Source: Effrenium voratum (Eukaryota; Sar; Dinophyceae; Suessiales; Symbiodiniaceae). Taken from it: 64,000 nucleotides of DNA. The notes below the pieces were generated by a model, which did not search any database, was not told the DNA's origin, and saw nothing but the letters and a program-made list of their open reading frames with translations. Made by a program: the position numbers and the translations under genes. Location: assembly GCA_963377175.1 (NCBI GenBank), contig CAUJNA010001446.1, positions 1,111,922 through 1,175,921 of the forward strand. The letters run 5' to 3'. Of this stretch, positions 44,501 to 56,500 are shown piece after piece; positions within the stretch are counted from its first letter, which is position 1; every line of letters begins with the position of its first letter.

Positions 44501-47500
44501 CGAAGCCATTTTGCATCCTCTGTGGAACCCAGTATTGTCAAAAACCATTCCCCCTCTCCTGAAGGCATGGATTTTTTTCTAGGACTGTTTCCTACCTTCC
44601 TAGCTCCCTACGACCTTAGTGGACTCCCAAGCCTTGCCTTACCAAGGCCGCATGGTTCAAAGTATATAGAGGGACTCTGAAAGCTCACGCCATGTTGGGA
44701 CCGAACCTAATCTTGCTTTTGCGAATGCAGCTGCACGGTTTTCTTAGGGTCATTCGGTCATTCCCTCCTTCTCTACTGACCAGCCATGGACTGTGACCGC
44801 ATCGTGGTCGGTGCGGAACGCGCCTTCCGGTCCAAGGCCGAGCGCTGCAAAGCGCTGCACCTTCGTGGCACCTGATCCCGGGCGCGCAGCACCACCTCTT
44901 CCCCTGGCGTGCGAACGAACGCCATGCTCGAGCAAAAGGTCGATAGGTTTCATGCCCATTTCGCGGTTATCTGAAAACATATATCTAACTGTATCCATTT
45001 GGGTAGAACTGATTGTTGCTCACCACGTGCTTTTCGGGTATCTGGGTATCCATCATGAGGAAATTGTTGGGAGTTCGGATGAAGGCAACTTCCGAGCTTG
45101 CTACGTGGGAGTAGATCGCTTGCGCATATGTTGCCAAGCCGAAAGCACCTACATCCCTGCAACATCATGGCTTCCCTCAAACCCGTGTGGTTCTTGAGTG
45201 CGTCCTTTAGCGTTTTGCTTCAAAGGTCCCTTCGTGCCTCATGAAACAAGAAAGCCCTTGACCCCGAAAACCTGCAGCTAGGGCACCAATGAACCTCTGG
45301 CCATTTGACAACTTCAGTGGCGCGACATGCACATGCCCTCCCCAAGCTGCACCTGTTCAAATGGGTGTGTCAACATCAGGGACACCACTTACCACTTTGG
45401 ATGGATGTCAAATAAACCCGCTGATTTGCAAGAGCACTTTAGCATCCTTTGATAAGCTTTGCATACCAAGAGGAAACCAGACCCACTCGGCAGGCTTTTC
45501 CACCCATTGCAGTATGCTGTGTTGGGACCTCCAGGAACCAAACATCTATCCACGCGTTTTGCCCCAGGCTGGTAAAGCCCAAACCTCAGTGTGGCTGCTT
45601 GGTTTCCAGCTCTACCCAGCCCGAGGGTCCAACTTGGCCTGGTAGCTGAGCGAGACGCTTGGCGTTCTCTGCGTCCACATTCCTCGCATCGAGACCTTCC
45701 CCATTCCAGCTCATGGACCCCTAAAACTAGCAACTTTTCGCAATAATTTCGCTGCAACACCCAAAAAGAGGTCGTCAAAATGGCGGAAGCCCCGTAGATT
45801 TGGCAGCTTTCCTTGTGGTTTCCCCGTAAACCAACCTTCACGGGGTACACTAGAGGAAAGCACACAGACATTTGTTTGGTTGCCGCCACCCCCTAATGCC
45901 TGCATGAGCCCTGGGCAAGCCCCAAAAATGGGACGTCCGGACCAGAAAATACAAGGCTAACGTTTTTTGAATCTCGACTAGAAATGGATCAAAGGAAAGC
46001 CAAATGGCAAGAGTCTTTGAGAAAAAAAAAGCGGAAAAAAAACACAAACAACAACGTGAAACCTGTCCTCATGGTGCTTGGAACCATTTGCTCGTTTACG
46101 AGTCGTTCGACCATGGAAAATGCACACGCTCATGTCCGGAGCAGGTTATGTCTGTCAACAAGTATCATGAACAATATCCCAGACAAAGAAGAGCCCACCC
46201 CACATAACGTAGTTCAGCTCGGACCATCCCAAACACACCAGCAGTACGTGGCTTCTAACAGACCTTGAACCCCGCCCCGCCAATGCCCGTTGATCACCAA
46301 TCCATTTGGACCACGGTCAAAATTTGAAGATCACCTCGATTGACGTGGGTTTATGAGCGTCCCCTCGTCTTTGCGCTGGAAATCTAGAGGATACCCCCCA
46401 TGTTTTCCCAAATCTTGGGCTTTTTCCCCAAACCTCACCTGGCTGTGGGTCAAAAATAGGTACCCGAAATGGAACCCTTGTAAGTGGAAACATGGACCCA
46501 AACCTGTGGTCCCCTGATGGTTTTAGTTTGACCCAAACCCCACCTGACATCCCCCGGCACTTTTACAGCCGTAGGCACCGATTGAGGCAATAGAGCCTGG
46601 TCGGGAGAATGCCATCAGCAGGCGGCGTCTTCACTTTCACCTAGCGGAGTACTCACTCTGGGAGGAAGAAACCTCCGGATCCATCGGGGCATCTCTTTTG
46701 CATAAATTTGCAAACAAGAAATAGGAAACTCCTTCTTGTTACCCATATCAGTGACTATCATCTGCGCAATTTAGACTAAATGTGCAAACAAGAAATAGGA
46801 AACTCCTTCTTGGTACCCATATCATGTCGAATGGGACCCGAATTGTCACAATGCCAAATATCCTCCGCAAATCGCGTGCTTCACGTGTTGCTCCTGTCGC
46901 ATCTCCGGAGGCCATGGAACTTTGAAGACCCCATGTGGGAATGTATCAAGATAGGATGTGTTTCCAGACAAACTGGTGGTAGTTCCATTTCTTTCTGTTG
47001 GTTTCCATGCAAACCAACGATAGGCAACACACAGCAGCTGTTGCTGTCGCCCACACACACAAGATGTGTATTGCAGGCATAACCTTCAGAAGGAGGCAAA
47101 TAGGGTTGACTTAGATTGCACCCACACACACAATAACATACAAACAAATACTTGCAAGCTCCCGCTGCCCGCCATTGTTTCAGCACCTCTCCTACCTGAA
47201 GGATGATAGTGATAGATGCTGCCGAGCAACGTGGCAACTGGCAAGCATCGCGTTCGCCTTCTCACTGACGATGCCCACTCGCATCTCGTTCAGGACCTGC
47301 AGTTCTCTCGAAACTGGGGTTGCTGAAGAGATCCTACTCACAATGAACTCTGCAAGTGACCCAAAGTCTTGTCTCAAGAAGTCCTCCCTATACCCAATTC
47401 ACTCAGTTGTGTTGGTCTTAGCCCCCACAAACTACTCTCATAACTTTGTGATTCGACAAGGGATTGAACATTGCGTTGTGTTGTTGTATATATATATATT

Positions 47501-50500
47501 ATGTATCTTTATTCTAGTATACATGCTATCATAGCAACAAGTCTTGTTGTTTCCATCTTTCCGACTTTTGACTTGGCCCGGAATGCCAAGATTAAGTGCC
47601 ATGCCCCTCCCTCTCCTAGAAGGTCCCACTGTCACCTTTCCGCCCTTGCTGGAATGATCTGTACAGGGGCTCCTGGAACTTTTCCTGACATCGCGTCTTC
47701 TCATCCACTGCAATTTACTGTGATTTGTAGATTCGGGAAACGGGAAGTGATATCTCATGAGATCCATTCAAAACCCTCCCGAGCAAGATACTTCAGAAAT
47801 GGGATGGCAAAGGCCGATCCCGCAGAATGTGGGGATCTTGACCCTGCTTTTGTTTGGGGGGGGGGCTGCAAACACTATGAACCTGTTCAAATCTGTCCAA
47901 TGCCAATCCAGCAAAACAAAAAACATGCGCCGAACCTGGTTTGACACATATGATTACTCAATAAATCCCTTGGCTGGGCAATGCCCATCCCTTGTGGCCC
48001 TGGCGGCGAGCCCTGTTCAGACCTGAGACCCTATCCCCCACCCACGCCGGGCCATACAGCCCTGAGGGTCCAAGCACCCTTTTCTTCGGATGGCTTGTGG
48101 GGGGGTTCAATTTTGTTGGGTTCAAGCACCTCCTTACAAGCTGCACGATCCTTAGGGCGAACGGAGATCTGGTTCTTGCCCCCTTGTCAAAATCGACAAA
48201 CAATTCAAACAACCCGAAGCCGGGCGGATAATCACCCGTCAGAAAGCGGGGACGTCTCATCCCGCCCCCATCCCCGCTCCCCGGACTGTGATGAGACCTC
48301 CGCAAAGGCGGCATCCGCTTGCTGCCGCACCGGCTGGCGCAGCAGCACTGTGCCCTCCTCCAGGCCGGCCTGCGCTAGGAGCGGGGCAGCGCTTAGGGGC
48401 CAGCTGCAAATGCCACGTGAGTCGCAATCAAAACCTGGTACTAAGATGGTCGTAATCCCAGAACCATGTACAGGATTGAGAAGGCGGCCGCAGCTATTTG
48501 TGGTTGGGATCGTCCCTTACTAACCTTCATCTACCCGGGTTTTGATTGTGGCTACTAAGAAATCCGTGTCTTGTTGGATGGATTGCGCCCGATTTTCGCG
48601 GGGTCCTTCAATTTTGGTCCCCGGCCTATTGGGGAAGGAAGGAAGGAAGGAAGGAAGGAAGGAAGGAAGGAAGGAAGGAAGGAAGGAAGGAAGGAAGGAA
48701 GGAAGGAAGGAAGGAAGGAAGGAAGGAAGGATTGAAGGAATGGAGGGCCCTCAGATCTTCACTCGGAGTTCCGACGATTCTGCTTTCCAAAGGAATCATT
48801 TTAGAATGTTGAGCATGCTCCAAAAAGACGGCCAGGCCAGCCTACACACCAAAGGTAACGATTTGGTTGCATATTTGAGGGTACCGTTTTGTGGGCTGGT
48901 AAATGGAATGTAAAGGAGAACCGGCCATTTTGGCCCAGCGGCCATGGAAAAAGACAGGGGCACTCTTTCTTGGGTAGCTAGTTTCAAAGGGAACTCCTCC
49001 AAAAACAAAAACAAAAACAAAAAACAAGCACAGGGCTCGCAACCCACAGGCCCACAGGGTGTCTGGGTTGAGACGTTTTTGGCCTGTCGCCAGGCCGCGG
49101 CGTGGAAACAGAACTGGGCGCTCTTGCCGCGCTCCTGGCGCAGGATTGCGATAGGCAGGGAATGAGACATGACCCCGAGAAAAACCATCCCCTGTGGTTT
49201 CCTTTAAGGAGATCCCTGGGTCATTCCCGCATTTCCTACTGAGCGTCGGCAAGAACATTTGGACCTGGCTTGCCCCTTGGGCCGGGCCCCCTTTCAAACA
49301 AACCCCAAACACCCATGGTTGTGAGGAAACGAGCAACTTGCTGTTTGCAACACTCACTAGTGGAGAATTCCCCTCCCTTCTTCTTTGTCGCTTCAGTACC
49401 AAGTACCCAAACTTCACGTGCTCAAGAGTAAACGTGGGTCGCTCATGAAAAGAAAGGCCGACCAACAGAGATCTCCATCAAGGGTGTTTGGTGCCAAGAA
49501 ATATCCTGACTTTGTGTTGCCCTGAAATTCGATCAACACTGTCATTGACAAAAAAATGCAGAACCGAGGCTGAGCAGTGGTTTGGAAACCTCCAATTTGC
49601 AGATAGGCACGTGGCTTGTGGTAGAATGATTTCCTGCTTCGCTGATGCCTTGAAAACGATTATCCCTGCCAAAAGCTCTCTGGTCCATTTGGGGACCTCT
49701 ATTTTGGACATCTTTCTGGGCTCGGGCGAGCAACTTGCAGTCCTGGACCGGCGGCAGCTGCAGGAAGTCCCCGCAGAGAAGTACCTGCCGGATTGCAAGC
49801 CATTCCATCAAAAGCGGCAAACAAAAACAATTGCAATGCTTGAGAAAACCGTACATACAACACACCAACATATTGCTTTGCACATGAGAGCGAGTGCACA
49901 TGCATTCCCGTGTGTAAGAGTGCCTGAGTCGAGTCTTTGCGCGTGTGCCAGTTCGTGTGCCTGTGCGGGAGTGCGGGTGGGTGTGCCCATGCCCATTTGC
50001 ATGTGTGAGCGTGCATGCGTGCGTCTGCCTGTGCGCGCTTGTGCTTGCGTGCGAGTGCTTGGATGTCCAAGTTTGTGTGTCTGGCTTGGTTCCGGGTGAT
50101 ATGGAGCAAGGGTTGAATAGCATTCCAACCCTTTTTGCAGGAGTTCCAGGGCGGCATGGAGCCGCATGCCTTTTAACACCCCTTGCCCAAACAAAAAAAA
50201 ACATGGCCCGAAAAAATACCAACTCCAACAAGGGCAAGCCCCGGAGCCTTTCCAGAACCCTCGTCCCAGAGCCGCTCCGACTGCGCTCCGAGCCCAAACC
50301 CGTCGCGTGGTGTCGATCCTGGAGGCCGCCGAAGGCTGCGGTGTTGCCTCGCACTGCGCTGGCCAACTTGGAGAGGAGGTCCAGCAAGCGGCTGTCCAGC
50401 ATCGAGATCTCATCCTCACTCACTCATGTGTCAACATAAAGGGGGATCGGACCTCCCGCTTTAAACCAAGGTGACAAGGATTTTAAGAGCCTCACAAAAC

Positions 50501-53500
50501 ACGACACCCAAACAAAGGGCCGAAGGAAGAACCTTAGGATTCACTTGACCCTCCCAAAACCGATCCTCAACAGGTACTTGGACCGTCTGGGTAGAGACAA
50601 TTTCTTTTGCGGGGACACCCTCGATGTTCCTGCAAATGAATATGGAGCCCAGTTCCAGGAGTAATTAATTCTCCTTTTGGATTTCGGGCCCCTTTTCGGG
50701 GCCCCATGTTAGTTTGAAGTGGAGATTTCGTGCCTAACCTTGACCGTAGCCCTTGAGGATGCGCCCATTCACTTCACAAACCCAACCCAGGTGAATGATC
50801 CAGCACTTGGCACTTGTCAAGGCAAGGGTCTCTGTCACTTGACGCGATGCGATTGGTGGATTGAACAACACGCCAGTGTGGGGGAAGGCCTGCCAACATG
50901 ATCGTCCCTTTGAAGAAGCCTTGCCACCATGCCTAGGCGGGACTGAATGACATTTAGACAAGCTCCCTGGTGTCAACAGAAACAAAGTCGGTCAACCAAC
51001 CCTGACTGTCACTGGTCTCGGGAGCTTCGGTCAAATATCATGACACCCCAAGTGGTGAAAGCAAATGATTGGTCAAAGCAGAAAAACCTGTCAACCTCGG
51101 AGGATGCTGGCGGGGGCAAGTGCGGGAAAACAGCAATCAGGCAACCACACCAAACACACAAACAAGCCGACTAAGCAAACAAGCACGCAACTCAGTGCAA
51201 CAAACCAAACAGAGCAAACACACAATGAAGCAAACAAATCAGATAAAACTTAGGTGATCTTAGGTGGCTTTCCAGACCAAAAACCAAACTTGCCGAGTCT
51301 CCACGACCAGCACCCGCGTCTTCTTCCACCTCTCTGCCACAGCAGCCTTCTGCACCTTTCGCTTTTTGCTGTCTTTTCAGCTTCGTTTCGTTTTGGTGGC
51401 AATGGTGTTTTGTTCTGTTGGTCATGCTAATCATCCTAATCCGTACTCCCTAGGACACCAACGCAGGGGGAACGCATCTAGCATGTGGTATAAGGATCTC
51501 GTGGAGCGTTCTTGACCAACCCAGTTTGAAGGGGTTCTTCCAAGGGTTCTGAGAACCTTTCCGCAATGGGTCCTGAAGTCTCTCCATCTGACAGGATCTT
51601 GCTGGACGGATTCGGGGCTCCCTAGGTTTCCCCTCAAAACATCGACCCTTCCAAGGGAAACTGAGCTGGCCAAAAAAGGCATGTCAAACCACTCAAAAGG
51701 CGACATCCAGTTTACCCAGCGCATGAAGACTGAAATCGCGCCTTCTTCTTCAGCGAGGCGAAGGATCCGGTGCCCAGGCCGATGCCCGCGAAGCTGTGGA
51801 GGGTCTGACCCGCCAGGTGCCTCAGGCGACTGGCGCGTGGCTTGCACGCCAAACGTTTCAGGGGACGTGACGAAAAAGGGCCGGGGCCCGGTGCCTTATG
51901 TTTGTAGGATTGGAATTTGACAGGTTCCCGTTCCAACTCTCGGCAAAACCAAGCATCTCGGCAAAACCAAGCATCTGGGAATTGGTACCGCCATGTTCCG
52001 AAGGGCATTGGCAGAAACGGAACAAGCAACCCACAGGATTTTGTTTGTGCCCCAAAGGGGTGCTCCAAAAGCACCCCAGGATTGTCATCAGGGAGAACTG
52101 ATGAGCAGTTGGCAGACCCGCAATGGTGTGCTTGCAGCTCATGCGAAGTTTGTGGCACGAGCTGCTAAAAGAGGGTTCTGTTATGAAGAGGAAGCTCACT
52201 TCACCGCAAGGTGCTGTTCGAAACACCAAACCAGCAAAGTGCGCGCAATATAGGAGCTCCTGGCTTAAAAGGACAACAAGCTTGATGTCCACGTCGCGAT
52301 TTCTCGAGCACACGTCAACGACGAAGCTGTGCAAACTACTCTACTCCCATTCCGACCTCAAGCTTGCTTCATACTCCCAAGAGGAATCGAGAACCACCTT
52401 TATATAGGGGTGCCAAGCTTCTACCCCAAAAAAACGGAGCTCCCTCGAAGGATGATGCTTTGGGTGCGTCAACTAGGGGAGTAGTGGCTATCTAGCACCT
52501 AATATAAGGGGCTGAATCACTACCAGCCTCCAATTGCTGGTACTACTAACTGCAGGAGAAAGACTCAGGAGCTTGCGCAGGCTTTCAAAGCAACTGCAGC
52601 GCAGGCCCAAGGTAGCCAGTTGTGCATCACCTGCCTTGCCTTGCGCGGGTTTGCCTTGGAGTCAAACAACAAAGAACAACTGTTTTTTTCTCTCCTGGGC
52701 AAAAGGCTCAGAGAGTTTTACTGAGATCATATGAGGAGCGGACGAAACCCTTTACTTGGCCTTAGTACTTTTTTTAACGTCATCGTTTTTGGGGGAGACC
52801 TCATCGTTTTACAGTGTTTTCGAACTTTGGCAGATCCGGCTCCAAAATCGCAACTTTCTAGCACAAGTCTAGTACGCGAAGTACACTTCCGCAGCTCCAG
52901 CTCGAAATTCGCAACTTTGTAGTACAAGTCTAGTACGCGAAGTACACTTCCGCAGCTCCAGCCCGAAAATTGCGAAATACAATTCCGCAGCTCCAGCTCG
53001 AAAAGCGAAACTTGGCAGGCAGTACAAGTCTAATACGCGAAGTACACTTCCGCATCTCTCTCGCAACGCAAGTCTAGTACGCGAAGTACACTTCCGCAGC
53101 TCCAGCTCGAAAATCGCAACTTCGTAGTACAAGTCTAGTACGCGAAGTACACTTCCGCAGCTCCAGCTCGAAAATCGCAACTTTGTAGTACAAGTCTAGT
53201 ACGCGAAGTACACTTCCGCAGCTCCAGCTCGAAAATCGCAACTTTGTAGTACAAGTCTAGTACGCGAAGTACACTTCCGCATCTCCAGCTCGAAAATCGC
53301 AACTTTGTAGTACAAGTCTAGTACGCGAAGTACACTTCCGCATCTCCAGCTCGAAAACTTTGTAGTACAATTCTAGTACGCAAAGTACACTTCCGCGGCT
53401 CCAGCTCGAAAATCGCAACTTGTAGTACAAGTCTAGTACGGAAGTACACTTCCGCAGCGCTCCAGCTCGAAAATCGCAACTTTGTAGTACAAGTCTAGTA

Positions 53501-56500
53501 CGCGAAGTACACTTCCGCAGCTCCAGCTCGAAAATCGCAACTTTGTAGTACAAGTCTAGTACGCGAAGTACACTTCCGCATCTCCAGCTCGAAAATCGCA
53601 ACTTTGTAGTACAAGTCTAGTACGCGAAGTACACTTCCGCATCTCCAGCTCGAAAACGCAACTTTGTCTAGTACGCGAAGTACACTTCCGCATCTCCAGC
53701 TCGAAAATCGCAACTTTGTAGTACAAGTCTAGTACGCGAAGTACACTTCCGCAGCTCCAGCTCGAAAATCGCAACTTTGTAGTACAAGTCTAGTACGCGA
53801 AGTACACTTCCGCAGCTCCAGCTCGAAAATCGCAACTTTGTAGTACAAGTCTAGTACGCGAAGTACACTTCCGCAGCTCCAGCTCGAAAATCGCAACTTT
53901 GTAGTACAAGTCTAGTACGCGAAGTACACTTCCGCATCTCCAGCTCGAAATCGCAACTTTGTAGTACAAGTCTAGTACGCGAAGTACACTTCCGCAGCTC
54001 CAGCTCGAAAATCGCAACTTTGTAGTACAAGTCTAGTACGCGAAGTACACTTCCGCATCTCCAGCTCGAAATTCGCAACTTTGTAGTACAAGTCTAGTAC
54101 GCGAAGTACACTTCCGCATCTTCAGATCGAAAATCGTAACTTTGTAGTACAAGTCTAGTACGCGAAGTACACTTCCGCATCTTCAGCTCGAAAATCGCAA
54201 CTTTGTAATACAAGTCTAGTACGCGAAGTACACTTCCGCATCTCCAGCTCGAAAATCGCAACTTTGTAGTACAAGTCTAGTACACGAAGTACACTTCCGC
54301 ATCTTCAGCTCGAAAATCGTAACTTTGTAGTACAAGTCTAGTACGCGAAGTACACTTCCGCAGCTCCAGCTCGAAAATCGCAACTTTGTAGTACAAGTCT
54401 AGTACGCGAAGTACACTTCCGCATCTCCAGCTCGAAAATCGCAACTTTGTAGTACAAGTCTAGTACGCGAAGTACACTTCCGCAGCTCCAGCTCGAAAAT
54501 CGCAACTTTGTAGTACAAGTCTAGTACGCGAAGTACACTTCCGCATCTCCAGCTCGATCATCGCAACTTTGTAGTACAAGTCTAGTACACGAAGTACACT
54601 TCCGCATCTTCAGCTCGAAAATCGCAACTTTGTAGTACAAGTCTAGTACGCGAAGTACACTTCCGCAGCTCCAGCTCGAAAATCGCAACTTTGTAGTACA
54701 AGTCTAGTACGCGAAGTACACTTCCGCATCTCCAGCTCGAAAATCGCAACTTTGTAGTACAAGTCTAGTACGCGAAGTACACTTCCGCATCTCCAGCTCG
54801 AAAATCGCAACTTTGTAGTACAAGTCTAGTACGCGAAGTACACTTCCGCATCTCCAGCTCGAAAATCGCAACTTTGTAGTACAAGTCTAGTACGCGAAGT
54901 ACACTTCCGCATCTCCAGCTCGAAAATCGCAACTTTGTAGTACAAGTCTAGTACGCGAAGTACACTTCCGCATCTCCAGCTCGAAAATCGCAACTTTGTA
55001 GTACAAGTCTAGTACGCGAAGTACACTTCCGCATCTCCAGCTCTCGCAACTTTGTAGTACAATCTAGTACGCGCAACTTTGTAGTACAAGTCTAGTACGC
55101 GAAGTACACTTCCGCAGCTCAGCTCGAAAATCGCAACTTTGTAGTACAAGTCTAGTACGCGAAGTACACTTCCGCAGCTCCAGCTCGAAAATCGCAACTT
55201 TGTAGTACAAGTCTAGTACGCGAAGTACACTTCCGCAGCTCCAGCTCGAAAATCGCAACTTTGTAGTACAAGTCTAGTACGCGAAGTACACTTCCGCAGC
55301 TCCAGCTCGAAAATCGCAACTTTGTAGTACAAGTCTAGTACGCGAAGTACACTTCCGCAGCTCCAGCTCGAAAATCGCAACTTTGTAGTACAAGTCTAGT
55401 ACGCGAAGTACACTTCCGCAGCTCCAGCTCGAAATTCGCAACTTTGTAGTACAAGTCTAGTACGCGAAGAACACTTCCGCAGCTCCAGCTCGAAAATCGC
55501 AGCTTTGTAGTACAAGCCTAGGCTGTACGCGAAGTACACTTCCGCATCTCCAGCTCGAAAATCGCAACTTCTCAGTACAAGTATCGTATTTACAGAGCCG
55601 TGTGTTCGTTAAGGGTCATCGTTTCTGGGGGAGACCTCATCGTTTTCCATGGTTTTGGGATGTGTTACTCAAAAGCGTGCCCCGTCTTGATAAAGTGGTC
55701 TACGCGTGTTTTGTCCGTGGCTCATATGACTTCCCCACATTCGGCATGGGGTGTAGAGCTTGGATGGTGGCTTCTTGCAACCCAAAAGCGCCAACAGGAG
55801 GTACACGCCTTCCGATTGACAATAGAACGTGTACGTAAAACAACTTTTGTTTGAGGAATATCCATTTGGCGAACCCCAGTTTGGGGTTCCAACACCAGTT
55901 CCCCATGACCATAAGGTGCTTGGCTCAAGAATTCCCCACAAGCCAACAACCCTTCTATTTTTTCAGCCCCTTATATTGTTAAATTAGGTGACCCTGGAAA
56001 CAAAGCGCCCCGGCCACTCGCACGTTTCTTCGCGCTTGCCAGGATGCGAGGCAGCGACTCCAGTCGACGCGGTGACGGCTACCTGGATCAGTGTCGTGGA
56101 GCTCTCCTTTTGGTTTCCCTTTAAACCAACCCCCAGAAGGGCACCCTTGAAAAGGACCCCCCAAAATGCGGCAGTTTTGTTGGTTGCCCTTTACAGTACA
56201 CTTGAACGCCTAAGAAGAGTAACCCACAAGAATCCCCCGCTTGGCAAGATTGAAATTACTGAGGGACAACATCCGCGATAGGCACCAGTTGGCGGGTGGT
56301 TTACTCCAATATACTTCTTCTAGAGTTTCATTCATTGTAGGCAGGATTTCGCCCATCAGTATGGCTACACCGCTACAATTCGCCCATCTCAACAATATAC
56401 AATCGATAGGTTCGCTTGGAAGACGAGGGTCGCTACTGACCATTTCAGTGCAGGTAGCAAGTGAATCGCTCGAGACGTTGCAAGTCATCGCTGATGGGAC

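Noticed and set aside
49808..50423. Long - strand frames of 203 and 293 codons as a single gene
   Set aside because: They fuse two genuine helicase exons (50319-50414 and 49743-49784) through an intron that happens to stay open. Family alignment requires removing the middle.
52869..55258. Recurrent - strand frames reading CTSRTRLVLQSC-type repeats
   Set aside because: They arise from the 61-bp minisatellite, whose period rotates the frame. Stops recur and the sequence sits in an intron.
52848..55586. CRISPR array
   Set aside because: The units are contiguous 61-bp tandem copies with no unique spacers, in a eukaryotic intron.
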